Shown here piece after piece: positions 24,667-33,664 of a DNA stretch of 64,000 nucleotides. How positions within the stretch are numbered: the stretch's first letter is position 1; the number at the start of each line of letters is the position of its first letter. Under the pieces are notes generated by a model. It was not told the origin of the DNA. It saw only the letters and a list, made by a program, of their open reading frames with translations, and did not search any database. The position numbers and the translations under genes are program-made. This stretch comes from Hyphomicrobiales bacterium (GTDB taxonomy: Bacteria > Pseudomonadota > Alphaproteobacteria > Rhizobiales > Rhizobiaceae): contig UCAG01000008.1 in NCBI GenBank assembly GCA_900470285.1, positions 62,001 to 126,000 on the forward strand, written 5' to 3'.

Positions 24667-26070
24667 ATGTTCCTGTCAGTTTTTGATCTGTTTAAAATTG
24701 GCATCGGGCCGTCCAGTTCCCATACAATGGGGCCGATGACGGCAGGGCATCAGTTTCTGAAAGAGCTGAAAGACGGCGAGTGGCCACGTCCGCATAATGC
24801 GAAAGTGACACGTATCAAGGCCTATCTGCATGGTTCGCTGGCTTTTACCGGTATCGGCCATGCAACGGATCGGGCGGTTGTCCTCGGCCTTTGCGGGTTT
24901 TTGCCGGCCAATATTGATCCTGATAAAATGGACGGTCTGCTGGCCAAGGTGAATGAAGAGCACAAAATTCGCCCCGCAGGTCATCCGGCCTATGATTTTG
25001 ACCCTAAAGCCGATCTGGTAATGGATCGTAAAGTGGCTTTGCCGGGACATGCCAATGGTCTGGCTTTTGAAGCGCTGGATCGTGATGACCGTGTTTTGCT
25101 GCGCCGCGTTTATTATTCGATCGGTGGCGGCTTTATCGTCACCGAGGAAGAGCTGAATGCAACGCGTGTAAGCGGCGGCAAGAAGCAGGTCGATGATAAT
25201 GTGCCTTATCCTTTCTCCACGGCGAAAGAGATGCTGCAAATGTCTGCGGCAAGCGGTCTTTCCATCGCGGAAATGAAACGCGCTAATGAAGAAACCCGTA
25301 TGAGCCGTGAGGAGCTGGATGCGGGGCTGGATAAAATCTGGGACGCGATGCGCAGTTGTATCGAGCGCGGGCTGACACAGGAAGGCATTATGCCGGGCGG
25401 GCTGAATGTGCGCCGCCGTGCCAAACAGCTGCATGACCGGCTGAATGAAGAATGGCGCCAGAACCGTCATAATCCGCTGCTCGCTAATGATTGGCTGTCA
25501 GTATATGCGATGGCGGTGAATGAAGAGAACGCCGCCGGTGGTCGTGTTGTTACCGCACCGACCAATGGTGCGGCTGGTGTTGTGCCTGCCGTCATGCGCT
25601 ATTACCTGCATTTCCATGATGATGCTGACCAGAAGGGCATTCGCGACTTTCTGCTGACCTCTTCAGCGGTTGGCGGTATTATCAAACATAATGCGTCGAT
25701 TTCCGGTGCTGAGGTTGGCTGTCAGGGGGAGGTCGGTTCGGCTTCGGCTATGGCGGCGGCGGGGCTTGCTGCTGTGCTGGGCGGAACGCCTGAGCAGATT
25801 GAGAATGCGGCTGAGATCGCGCTGGAGCATCATCTGGGCATGACTTGCGATCCGATCGCCGGACTGGTGCAGGTGCCTTGCATCGAGCGTAATGCGCTGG
25901 GTGCGGTTAAGGCTGTGACCGGTGCGTCATTGGCTGTAAAGGGCGATGGTACGCATTTTGTGCCGCTGGATGCCTGTATCGAAACGATGCGCCAGACCGG
26001 CGTGGATATGAATGAGCGCTATAAGGAAACCAGTCTCGGCGGGCTTGCCGTGAATGTGGTTGAGTGCTGA
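24667..26070 (+). CDS. sdaA: L-serine ammonia-lyase (single-chain, iron-sulfur)
   Basis: 467 residues, the fused alpha/beta form that turns L-serine into pyruvate and ammonia with a [4Fe-4S] cluster. The N-terminus has [12 protein letters not shown] (about 13-23). Cluster Cys are C352 (GCQGEVGSA), C394 and C405 ([13 protein letters not shown]). The protein ends in Cys467 (VVEC), which fits the 'tail-in-mouth' C-terminal cysteine described for the Legionella enzyme. ATG 24667 follows the repeat by only 24 bp, so the repeat lies in its leader or promoter. A terminator follows. No serine transporter adjoins it. Confidence 0.95.
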   Translation: MFLSVFDLFKIGIGPSSSHTMGPMTAGHQFLKELKDGEWPRPHNAKVTRIKAYLHGSLAFTGIGHATDRAVVLGLCGFLPANIDPDKMDGLLAKVNEEHKIRPAGHPAYDFDPKADLVMDRKVALPGHANGLAFEALDRDDRVLLRRVYYSIGGGFIVTEEELNATRVSGGKKQVDDNVPYPFSTAKEMLQMSAASGLSIAEMKRANEETRMSREELDAGLDKIWDAMRSCIERGLTQEGIMPGGLNVRRRAKQLHDRLNEEWRQNRHNPLLANDWLSVYAMAVNEENAAGGRVVTAPTNGAAGVVPAVMRYYLHFHDDADQKGIRDFLLTSSAVGGIIKHNASISGAEVGCQGEVGSASAMAAAGLAAVLGGTPEQIENAAEIALEHHLGMTCDPIAGLVQVPCIERNALGAVKAVTGASLAVKGDGTHFVPLDACIETMRQTGVDMNERYKETSLGGLAVNVVEC

Positions 26071-26091
26071 TTTCAGCTTTATAGAATATAA

Positions 26092-26127
26092 AAAACTCCG
26101 CATGATGAATGCGGAGTTTTTTATTTT
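26092..26127. terminator. sdaA terminator (bidirectional)
   Basis: A perfect 12-bp stem (26092-26103 with 26109-26120), five-base loop, T-run TTTTTTATTTTT; the upstream A-run lets it also serve the converging minus-strand gene. Confidence 0.88.
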
Positions 26128-26150
26128 TATCAATACGATATAGAAATATT

Positions 26151-26543
26151 TTAATCTTTTGAATTGAGTTTGTTCAGGCGTTCGGCAATCCGTTCTTTAT
26201 TGATGGCGATTGCCGTTTCATCCGGTTGCCAGTCAGTGCACCATTGTGCCGGAATGCCTTCAATAAGATGTACTGTTGACTGATAAGACGGCTGATAGCC
26301 GCGGCGCAGCATTTCATCAATCAATGCCTGTTGCCGTTGCACGAGAAAGCCCAGACGCGGATAGAAAAACCGCACATGGCCCTTGCCCAAAGTGTAGCTG
26401 CGCGGATTGCGCGGATCATCCGGTTTTTCTCCGCGCTCGATGGCTGCGCGGGCAAGGGTGAAAATCCGCGGCAGCTCACGATATTCTGCCACCAGATGCG
26501 GGCCCGTCAACTCCTGCGGTGGTATGCAATTGATACGGGTCAT
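26151..26543 (-). CDS. Pyrimidine-dimer DNA glycosylase (T4 endonuclease V / DenV homologue)
   Basis: 130 residues colinear with T4 endonuclease V (138 residues), recalled from memory. The start MTRIN is the same; Thr2, whose free amino group is the catalytic nucleophile, is present, as are R22, E23 and R26 in AEYRELPRIF. Further matches are LGKGHVRFFYPRLGFL, IDEMLRRGY and the region near IPAQWCTDWQPDETAIAI. The enzyme removes UV-induced cyclobutane pyrimidine dimers by base excision. The ATG overlaps the TGA of the upstream kinase gene (TGATG) and no ribosome site is visible, so translation should depend on the kinase gene. Confidence 0.92.
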   Translation of the reverse strand: MTRINCIPPQELTGPHLVAEYRELPRIFTLARAAIERGEKPDDPRNPRSYTLGKGHVRFFYPRLGFLVQRQQALIDEMLRRGYQPSYQSTVHLIEGIPAQWCTDWQPDETAIAINKERIAERLNKLNSKD

Positions 26544-27421
26544 CAGATTGCGGTGGTTTTGCTGTTTAATTTGGCTGCAAGGGCAACTGCACCGGTCAGA
26601 GCGTCAGCTTCAGGTGAACGCAGGCGCGGCTGATAGCGTGCAGAGAGACGCGGGCCGTAAAGCGCGCCGAGACCGCCAATCAGAGACAAAACCGGCTGAT
26701 CATCACTCATGGATACGTCGAGAGCTGCTTCAATCGTCTCGACAGACTGTCTGAGGATTTTTTCTGCCAGCGGGTCATTTTGCGCAGCATATTCAAAAAC
26801 CATTGGCGCAAAACGACCAAAATCATTCGGGCGTGCATCATGGGCAAAGCGCACAATGGCATGCGGCTCATTGTCAAAATGATCAAGCAGCGCATTGCTA
26901 AGCGGTGTTCGCTGATAAATACCGTCATAGGCCAGCAGGGATTCTTCCAGAAGTTTCTGACCAAGACGCGCCCCGCCGCCCAGATCGCTGACTTTGAAAC
27001 CCCAGCCACCTTTCATAGTAACATTATGATTACGACGGGAAATATAGACGGAGCCGGTGCCGAGAATGACTACAACCCCATCCTGATCGCCGATAGCACC
27101 CTGCAAAGCAATAATACCATCGGAGACCACACTGCTTCTGGCAAAGGGCAGGGCTTGCTGTAACTGTTCGGCAACGCCGGAAACATTGGCACCTGCCAGA
27201 CCGAGGCAGGCAGTAATGCGGCTATAGGATTTTACCGGCAATTCGGCAGCAAGCAGTGCGGCATCGGTAGCGGCAAGAATATTCACCACGGATATATCCA
27301 TATCGGTCATGATATTGGCAGGGCCTGCCTGACCGGTACCCAAGACTTTACCTGTTGTATCTGCAATTGCTGCACGGCATCCGGTGCCGCCACCGTCTAT
27401 GCCAAGAATATAATCCGCCAC
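26543..27421 (-). CDS. BadF/BadG/BcrA/BcrD ATPase family kinase, probable N-acetylglucosamine-type sugar kinase
   Basis: 292 residues of the ASKHA fold. The phosphate-1 motif is ILGIDGGGTGCRAAI at the N-terminus; phosphate-2 is VVILGTGSVYI with KGGWGFKVSDLGGGARLG behind it; the adenosine region is VLSLIGGLGALYG. The layout matches N-acetylglucosamine and glucosamine kinases of this family. GGGAG precedes ATG 27421. It is divergent from a carbohydrate ABC transporter, which would supply the sugar to be phosphorylated, and is coupled downstream to the DenV homologue. The sugar specificity cannot be read directly. Confidence 0.87.
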   Translation of the reverse strand: MADYILGIDGGGTGCRAAIADTTGKVLGTGQAGPANIMTDMDISVVNILAATDAALLAAELPVKSYSRITACLGLAGANVSGVAEQLQQALPFARSSVVSDGIIALQGAIGDQDGVVVILGTGSVYISRRNHNVTMKGGWGFKVSDLGGGARLGQKLLEESLLAYDGIYQRTPLSNALLDHFDNEPHAIVRFAHDARPNDFGRFAPMVFEYAAQNDPLAEKILRQSVETIEAALDVSMSDDQPVLSLIGGLGALYGPRLSARYQPRLRSPEADALTGAVALAAKLNSKTTAI

Positions 27422-28067
27422 ATTATGCTCCCGATTCTCTGCCCGTTTCTGATACGGGTTTTATTGCAGGTAACACAAATTGCCAATTCCGAGAATATTT
27501 TCATTTAAACCGTTTTAAATTATCCGCAAGACCCGTTAATTGCCCGCCAAATACTTTTGCGAGTCGCACAAGCCTGCTTTCACTCGGATTGTGTGAATTG
27601 GTATTCAAGGATGGTCTTTTATGATGATCCATATGGTCGAAAAAAATAGAACCAATATTGCTGTTTGAATAAGACGACTGCCTGAGAATGCAAGTAATGG
27701 TGATAAATTCTTTGCTTTTGCTGGACAGGAAAAGATATTTACGCATTACTCTATGCGAGGACAGACGGGAGAAGAGGTCTTAAGGGAGCCGTGAGTGCCG
27801 GACGGGGTATTTTGAGAAATATACCGTAACCTGCATCATGAAAACTCCCGAAGTTTTTCTTTCTGCAATCAATGGTTCTGTTCTGAGGCTGAGGGACATG
27901 ATTTCCTGTCCGTATGCCGGAATTGGCAGCTGATAATGAACAGCCGGTGCGGCTTTTTGCAACGGTAAGATCTGAAAGTGACTATCCGGAAAACCGGAAG
28001 TGCTCTGAGAACAGAAACAAACATATTTCAATGACGCCTCTGAATGAGTGCGCGCGGGGAGAGTAAA
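27422..28067. other. Divergent control region, kinase versus sugar ABC transporter
   Basis: 646 bp with no convincing gene on either strand; an 81-codon minus-strand frame (27501-27746) and an 83-codon frame (27780-28031) show no family likeness. It contains an 18-bp near-palindrome at 27503-27520. Confidence 0.55.
27503..27520. promoter_or_regulatory. Candidate LacI-type operator ATTTAAACCGTTTTAAAT
   Basis: An 18-bp palindrome with a central CG and 16 of 18 positions symmetric, 82 bp before the kinase ATG. LacI/GalR-family regulators of sugar genes favour this shape. No regulator gene is in the cluster. Confidence 0.5.
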
Positions 28068-29342
28068 ATGAATTTTAAAAACTTCAGTTCCGCTTTGCTG
28101 GCATCAAGTGTTCTTGGTGCTTCCGTACTGGGTGCTGTATCGGCTGCTTCGGCACAGGATGTAACGCTGACCATTGAAAGCTGGCGTAATGATGATCTGC
28201 CGATCTGGCAGGAAAAGCTCATTCCGGCTTTTGAAGCAGCCAATCCGGGTATTAAAGTTACCTTCAATCCTTCAACGCCGACCGAGTATGATGCGGCGCT
28301 GGGTGCCAAGCTTGATGCCGGTACTGCCGGTGATATCATCACCTGCCGTCCGTTCGACAAGTCACTGGCGCTTTATGAAAAAGGTCAGCTGTCTTCGCTC
28401 AATGATCTCGATGGTATGAAGAATTTCAGCGATGTGGCGAAATCCGCATGGCAGACCGATGACGGAAAGACATCTTTCTGCGTGCCGGTTGCCTCGGTTA
28501 TTCACGGCTTCATCTATAACAAAGATGCCTTTGAAAAAGTGGGCGTCAGCGTTCCTAAGACTGAAGAAGAATTCTTCGCAGCGCTCGACAAGATCAAAGC
28601 TGACGGCAATTATATTCCGATGGCTATGGGCACCAAGGATCTCTGGGAAGCCGCAACGATGGGCTATCAGAATATCGGCCCGACATACTGGAAGGGTGAG
28701 GAAGGCCGTAAAGCTCTGATCGCCGGTACACAGAAACTGACCGATGCGGACTGGGTTGACCCTTATAAGACTCTTGCAAAATGGAAAGATTATCTGGGCG
28801 ACGGCTTTGAAGCACAGACCTATCCGGACAGCCAGAACCTGTTCACCCTCGGTCGCGCCGCAATCTACCCGACCGGCTCATGGGAAATCAGCGTTTTCAA
28901 CCCGCAGGTTGATTTCAAAATGGGCGCGTTTCCGCCTCCGGTTCGTAAAGACGGCGACACCTGCTATATCTCCGATCATAATGATCTGGGTATCGGCATG
29001 AATGCCAAGACCAAAAATCCGGAAGCTGCAGCCAAGTTCCTGAACTGGGTGGCATCGGATGAATTCGCAACCATTTATGCAAATGCGCTGCCGGGCTTCT
29101 TCAGCCTGTCTTCCAATGAAATCAAACTGGAAGACCCGCTGGCTGCGGAAATGGTTGGCTGGCGTAAGGATTGTAAGTCGACCATCCGTTCGACCTACCA
29201 GATCCTCTCACGCGGTACACCAAATCTGGAAAACGAAACCTGGATTGAATCCGCGAATGTTATCAATGGTACAGTGACACCTGAACAGGCCGGCGAAAAG
29301 CTGCAAAAAGGCCTCGACAGCTGGTACAAGCCTGCGAAATAA
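28068..29342 (+). CDS. Carbohydrate ABC transporter substrate-binding protein
   Basis: 424 residues, family 1 solute-binding protein. Signal peptide MNFKNFSSALLASSVLGAS...ASAQ with cleavage near residue 32, then DVTLTIESWRNDDLPIWQEKLIPAFEAANPGIKV. Later stretches ITCRPFDKSLALYEKGQL and LGRAAIYPTGSWEISVF are typical of sugar-binding members. ATG 28068 has GGGGAGAG upstream. It is the first gene of a five-gene operon (binding protein, two permeases, dehydrogenase, ATPase). A terminator-like hairpin after it probably lowers expression of the membrane parts, a common arrangement. Together with the divergent kinase, an amino sugar or related ligand is plausible (inference). Confidence 0.93.
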   Translation: MNFKNFSSALLASSVLGASVLGAVSAASAQDVTLTIESWRNDDLPIWQEKLIPAFEAANPGIKVTFNPSTPTEYDAALGAKLDAGTAGDIITCRPFDKSLALYEKGQLSSLNDLDGMKNFSDVAKSAWQTDDGKTSFCVPVASVIHGFIYNKDAFEKVGVSVPKTEEEFFAALDKIKADGNYIPMAMGTKDLWEAATMGYQNIGPTYWKGEEGRKALIAGTQKLTDADWVDPYKTLAKWKDYLGDGFEAQTYPDSQNLFTLGRAAIYPTGSWEISVFNPQVDFKMGAFPPPVRKDGDTCYISDHNDLGIGMNAKTKNPEAAAKFLNWVASDEFATIYANALPGFFSLSSNEIKLEDPLAAEMVGWRKDCKSTIRSTYQILSRGTPNLENETWIESANVINGTVTPEQAGEKLQKGLDSWYKPAK

Positions 29343-29352
29343 CATGAATTAA

Positions 29353-29420
29353 AGCCATTCGCCGCAACCCGTGCCACTGTCTGATGAATATGTGGTGCGG
29401 AGCAGGCGGGTGGCTTTTTT
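29353..29420 (+). terminator. Intra-operon attenuating hairpin
   Basis: AGCCATTCGCC (29353-29363) pairs with GGCGGGTGGCT (29405-29415), using two G-U pairs, across a 41-nt loop; six T follow. It sits between the binding-protein gene and the first permease gene. Confidence 0.5.
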
Positions 29421-29516
29421 GCCGTGTTATTATTGTTACCTGTTTTTTATGCATGTTCCGGCACAAGACTAAAGTTGCTCTGCCGGAAATGCCCTGTTTG
29501 AAAGCTTACGACCGGT

Positions 29517-30446
29517 ATGGCGCGAAATTCGACAAGCAAACCGCCTTTCCGCTGGCATATAGCGGTTTTTCTGGCACCGGCGGTGCTGGTTTATACGGCT
29601 ATTATGATCCTGCCGCTTTTCGGAACCATGCAATTGTCGCTGTTCCGCGTCGAAAATCAGCAAAGTTTTTTTGTCGGTCTGGATAATTTCCGCACATTGC
29701 TTGGCGATGAGCGCTGGTCTGCAAGCTTCTGGAACGCGCTGGGCAATAATATGTGGTTCTTTGTCATCCATATGGTGGTGCAGAATCCGATCGGTATTTT
29801 GCTTGCTGCTCTGCTCAGCCATCCGAAATTACGCTTTGCCGCTTTCTACCGCTCGGCGATTTTCATTCCGACCATTCTGTCCTTTGTGATTGTCGGTTTT
29901 GTCTGGAAGCTGATCCTGTCGCCGCTTTGGGGCGTGGCACCGAATATGCTGGATCTGGTTGGGCTGAAAAGCCTGTTTGCACCATGGCTCGGCCAGAAAG
30001 AATATGCGCTGACAGCACTTGGCCTGATCTCAGTCTGGCAGTTTATCGGTATTCCTATGATGCTGATCTATGCGGCGCTGCTGTCTATTCCTGACGAGAT
30101 TATTGAAGCTGCGGAATGCGACGGAATTACCGGCGCGTCGCAGTTCTGGAAGATCAAACTGCCGCTGATCCTGCCATCCATCGGGATTATCTCCATTCTG
30201 ACCTTTGTCGGTAATTTCAATGCGTTCGATCTGATCTATTCGGCGCAGGGTGCGCTGGCAGGCCCGAATTATTCCACCGATATTCTCGGCACATTCATGT
30301 TCCGCACCTTCTTCGGATTCCAGCTTCAGGTTGGCGACAAGAATATGGGGGCAACGATCGCCTCGCTGATGTTCTTCATCATTCTGATCGGCGTTTGTGT
30401 CTATTTGTTCGGTATTCAGCGACGTCTGCGTCGCTACCAGTTCTGA
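29517..30446 (+). CDS. Carbohydrate ABC transporter permease (MalF type)
   Basis: 309 residues with six membrane helices. The N-terminus WHIAVFLAPAVLVYTAIMILPLFGTMQLSLF is that of MalF/UgpA-like sugar permeases, and the EAA loop that contacts the ATPase reads DEIIEAAECDGITGASQFWKIKLPLILPS. The start is ATG 29517; no clear ribosome site is visible, so the exact start is less sure. It is followed by the second permease after 10 nt. Confidence 0.93.
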   Translation: MARNSTSKPPFRWHIAVFLAPAVLVYTAIMILPLFGTMQLSLFRVENQQSFFVGLDNFRTLLGDERWSASFWNALGNNMWFFVIHMVVQNPIGILLAALLSHPKLRFAAFYRSAIFIPTILSFVIVGFVWKLILSPLWGVAPNMLDLVGLKSLFAPWLGQKEYALTALGLISVWQFIGIPMMLIYAALLSIPDEIIEAAECDGITGASQFWKIKLPLILPSIGIISILTFVGNFNAFDLIYSAQGALAGPNYSTDILGTFMFRTFFGFQLQVGDKNMGATIASLMFFIILIGVCVYLFGIQRRLRRYQF

Positions 30447-30456
30447 GGATAATAAT

Positions 30457-31296
30457 ATGAGCCGCGCAACCCAGTCTCCGTTACGCAGTATCGCCGCCCA
30501 TGCGATCCTTATCCTCTATACGCTGATCGCTCTGTTTCCGGTGGTGATTATCATCATCAACTCCTTCAAGACCAAGGCGGCAATTTTCCGCTCGCCTTTG
30601 TCACTGCCAAATTCGGAAACATTCAGTCTGGTCGGCTATCAGACGGTGATGACGCAAGGCAATTTCTTCCTCTATTTTCAGAACAGTATGATCGTCACCG
30701 TAGTGGCGATTGCACTGGTGCTGATTTTCGGGGCAATGGCCGCCTTCGCACTGTCGGAATATCGCTTCCGCGGCAATACGCTGATGGGGCTGTATCTGGC
30801 TTTGGGCATCATGATCCCGATCCGCCTTGGTACGGTTTCCATTCTGGAGCTGATGGTGGCCAGCGGTCTGGTGAATACGCTGACCTCGCTGATCCTTGTT
30901 TATACGGCACAGGGGCTGCCGCTGGCGATTTTCATCCTGTCTGAATTTATGGGGCAGGTGTCGAAAGACCTCAAAGATGCCGGCCGTATGGATGGTCTGA
31001 GTGAATATCGTATTTTCTTCCGCCTTGTTCTGCCGCTGGTGCGTCCGGCTATGGCAACAGTTGCGGTGTTTACGATGATCCCGATCTGGAATGATCTCTG
31101 GTTCCCGCTGATCCTTGCGCCGTCTGAGGAAACCAAAACCGTTACGCTGGGCGCACAGATGTTTATCGGGCAATATGTAACCAACTGGAATGCGGTTCTG
31201 GCCGCGCTGTCTCTGGCGATCCTGCCGGTACTGATCCTGTATTTCATATTCTCCCGTCAGTTAATTCGCGGCATTACCGCAGGAGCAGTCAAATGA
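30457..31296 (+). CDS. Carbohydrate ABC transporter permease (MalG type)
   Basis: 279 residues with six membrane helices, MalG/UgpE type: HAILILYTLIALFPVVIIIINSFKTKAAIF at the start and an EAA loop SKDLKDAGRMDGLSEYRIFFRLVLPLVRPA. The start is ATG 30457 with GAGGA about 7 nt upstream; an in-frame earlier start at 30397 lies inside the preceding gene and adds a non-membrane leader. The stop overlaps the dehydrogenase start by 4 nt (ATGA). Confidence 0.93.
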   Translation: MSRATQSPLRSIAAHAILILYTLIALFPVVIIIINSFKTKAAIFRSPLSLPNSETFSLVGYQTVMTQGNFFLYFQNSMIVTVVAIALVLIFGAMAAFALSEYRFRGNTLMGLYLALGIMIPIRLGTVSILELMVASGLVNTLTSLILVYTAQGLPLAIFILSEFMGQVSKDLKDAGRMDGLSEYRIFFRLVLPLVRPAMATVAVFTMIPIWNDLWFPLILAPSEETKTVTLGAQMFIGQYVTNWNAVLAALSLAILPVLILYFIFSRQLIRGITAGAVK

Positions 31297-32360
31297 ATGA
31301 AGTCGGGGCAAAAAAACTGCGCGTAATGGTCGCCGGTCTGGGGAATATGGGGCTGAGCCACGCGTTGGCCTATCATAAAAATCCGGGCTTCGAGATTGTC
31401 GGTCTGGTTAATCGCTCAAGCATCAATCTGCCTGAGGAACTGCGCTCCTATCCGCTGATGACGTCATATGAAGAGGCATTGCAACAGCTCAAGCCTGATC
31501 TGGTTTGTGTGGCGACCTATTCGGACAGCCATGCCGATTATGCGATTATGGCTATGGAAGCAGGTAGCGACGTTTTTGTTGAGAAGCCATTGGCGACAAC
31601 CGTGGCGGATGCTGAACGCGTAGTGGCAAAAGCCAAAGAAACAGGCCGTCAGCTCGTGATCGGCTATATTCTGCGCCATCATCCGTCATGGGTTCGCCTG
31701 ATTGAGGAGGCGCGCAATCTCGGCGGGCCTTATGTCTTCCGTATGAATTTGAACCAGCAATCCAGTGGCGCCCATTGGCAGACACATAAGCAGCTGATGA
31801 AAACCACATCGCCGATTGTCGATTGCGGTGTGCATTATCTGGATGTGATGTGCCAGATCACCGATGCCAAGGCTGTAGAAGTGCGCGGCATGGGCGTGCG
31901 TCTGAGCAATGAAGTTGCCGAAGGCATGTATAATTACGGTCATCTGCAAGTGTTGTTCGCGGACGGCTCGGTGGGCTGGTACGAAGCCGGCTGGGGGCCG
32001 ATGATGTCGGAAACAGCTTTCTTCGTGAAAGATGTGATCTCGCCGAAGGGCTGTGTTTCGATTGTTATGGAAGAGGGCGCAAGCTCCGCTGACATTAACA
32101 CCCACACCAAAACATCTGTCATTCGTGTGCATCAGGCCGCAACCGATGCCGAGGGCAAATTCAAGAAACAGGATGAATTGCTTTCTATGCAGGGCGAGCC
32201 GGATCATCAGGAACTGTGCGATCGTGAACAGGCTTTCATGCTGAAGGCGATTGCTGAGAAGATTGATCTGACGCGCCATATGGATGATGCGGTACAGTCT
32301 TTGCGTATTTGTCTTGCCGCAGATGAAAGCGTGCGCAGCGGTCTGGCTGTGAAATTATAA
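31293..32360 (+). CDS. Gfo/Idh/MocA family oxidoreductase
   Basis: 355 residues. The N-terminal Rossmann motif is VAGLGNMGLSHALAYHKNPGFEIVGL (Gly-x-Gly-x-x-Gly), followed by CVATYSDSHADYAIMAMEAGSDVFVEKPLATT with the family Glu-Lys-Pro motif carrying the catalytic Lys. The C-terminal sheet domain includes HWQTHKQLMKTTSPIVDCGVHYLDVM with the conserved Asp and His. Members oxidise or epimerise sugars and inositols with NAD(P). AGGAG lies 7 nt before ATG 31293 and the gene overlaps the permease gene by 4 nt, so it acts on the imported sugar or its derivative. Confidence 0.92.
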   Translation: MNEVGAKKLRVMVAGLGNMGLSHALAYHKNPGFEIVGLVNRSSINLPEELRSYPLMTSYEEALQQLKPDLVCVATYSDSHADYAIMAMEAGSDVFVEKPLATTVADAERVVAKAKETGRQLVIGYILRHHPSWVRLIEEARNLGGPYVFRMNLNQQSSGAHWQTHKQLMKTTSPIVDCGVHYLDVMCQITDAKAVEVRGMGVRLSNEVAEGMYNYGHLQVLFADGSVGWYEAGWGPMMSETAFFVKDVISPKGCVSIVMEEGASSADINTHTKTSVIRVHQAATDAEGKFKKQDELLSMQGEPDHQELCDREQAFMLKAIAEKIDLTRHMDDAVQSLRICLAADESVRSGLAVKL

Positions 32361-32422
32361 AACAGCCTGCGATTTGCATTGCGTAGCTTTGGCCTTGAAA
32401 ACATTCTGACAGGAAAACGACT

Positions 32423-33424
32423 TTGGGAACTCTGAAACTCAATAATATCCGTAAATCATATGGTCAGGTCGATATTATCAAAGGTATCGATCTGGATGTG
32501 CGGGACGGGGAACTGGTCGTTTTCGTCGGGCCGTCCGGTTGCGGAAAATCCACACTGCTGCGTATTATTGCGGGGCTGGAGGATGCCAATTCCGGTGAAG
32601 TGCGTATTGACGATCAGGTGGTCAATCAGACACCGCCTGCCAAGCGCGGTATCGCCATGGTGTTTCAGAGCTATGCACTCTACCCGCATCTGACAGTTGA
32701 AGCCAATATGGGGCTTGGCCTTAAGCAGGCTGGTAAACCGGTTGCTGAAATTAATGAGCGTGTGAAGCAGGCCTCCGGTATGTTATCGCTTGAAAGCTAT
32801 CTACAGCGCCGTCCGGCCGAGCTTTCCGGCGGGCAACGTCAGCGTGTGGCTATCGGTCGTGCTCTGGTGCGTGAGCCGAAACTGTTTCTGTTTGATGAAC
32901 CGCTTTCCAATCTTGATGCGGCATTGCGTGTGAATACGCGTCTGGAAATCGCCAAACTGCATCGCCAGCTGTCCGCGACTATGATTTATGTGACCCATGA
33001 TCAGGTGGAAGCGATGACACTGGCAGACCGGATTGTTGTGCTGAATGCCGGACGTATTGAGCAGGTCGGCGCACCGATGGATCTCTATAATGCACCGGAT
33101 AATGAATTTGTTGCGGGCTTTATCGGTTCGCCGAAGATGAATTTCGTCGATGCTGCTGCGCTGAATGACGGTCAGGCAAAGCGCATCGGCATCCGGCCGG
33201 AACATATTACGCTGGATGGTAATTCAGGTCAGTGGAAAGGCTCTGTTGTTCATGTTGAGCAACTTGGTGCTGATACCAATGTCTATCTGGATACCGAAAC
33301 TGCAGGGCTGCTGACAGTGCGTATTTTCGGTCAGTATCGTGTTGAACCGGGAACAATTATTTATGCAACGCCGGACAGCGATAAAATCCACCGTTTTGAC
33401 GGTGAGGGGCGGGCAATTCGCTAA
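32423..33424 (+). CDS. Carbohydrate ABC transporter ATP-binding protein (MalK/UgpC type)
   Basis: 333 residues. Walker A GPSGCGKST, Q-loop MVFQSYALYPHL, signature LSGGQRQR, Walker B LFLFDEPLSNLD and the H-loop THDQVEAMTLADR are all intact. The C-terminal 90 or so residues form the MalK-type OB regulatory domain (IGIRPEHITLDG, VVHVEQLGADTNVYL). The start is TTG 32423: AGGAAAA lies 6 nt upstream and the product begins with the family pattern GTLKLNNIRKSYGQ. It closes the operon. It energises the two permeases above. Confidence 0.95.
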   Translation: MGTLKLNNIRKSYGQVDIIKGIDLDVRDGELVVFVGPSGCGKSTLLRIIAGLEDANSGEVRIDDQVVNQTPPAKRGIAMVFQSYALYPHLTVEANMGLGLKQAGKPVAEINERVKQASGMLSLESYLQRRPAELSGGQRQRVAIGRALVREPKLFLFDEPLSNLDAALRVNTRLEIAKLHRQLSATMIYVTHDQVEAMTLADRIVVLNAGRIEQVGAPMDLYNAPDNEFVAGFIGSPKMNFVDAAALNDGQAKRIGIRPEHITLDGNSGQWKGSVVHVEQLGADTNVYLDTETAGLLTVRIFGQYRVEPGTIIYATPDSDKIHRFDGEGRAIR

Positions 33425-33664
33425 ACATTGCGATTCTTAAAATAAGCGGAAAACCTGAACAGATTGTCCGGTTGTTATTTTGTATTGTCTGAAATGACGG
33501 GCAACTATGGTCGTGGTTGTCCGTTTTAAAGCGGGTTTGTTAAAGTATGAAACTTTAAAACACCCTTTTTGCGATATGAATTTGACCTTGCGTCCAAAAT
33601 TAACCAACATGCTGCCGTATTTGCCGTTATCCTGCGGCACATCTTGAATCAGGAAAATTGAACC

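Noticed and set aside
24378-24704. 108-codon minus-strand frame before sdaA
   Set aside because: It runs through the 104-bp repeat and into the sdaA start; no likeness.
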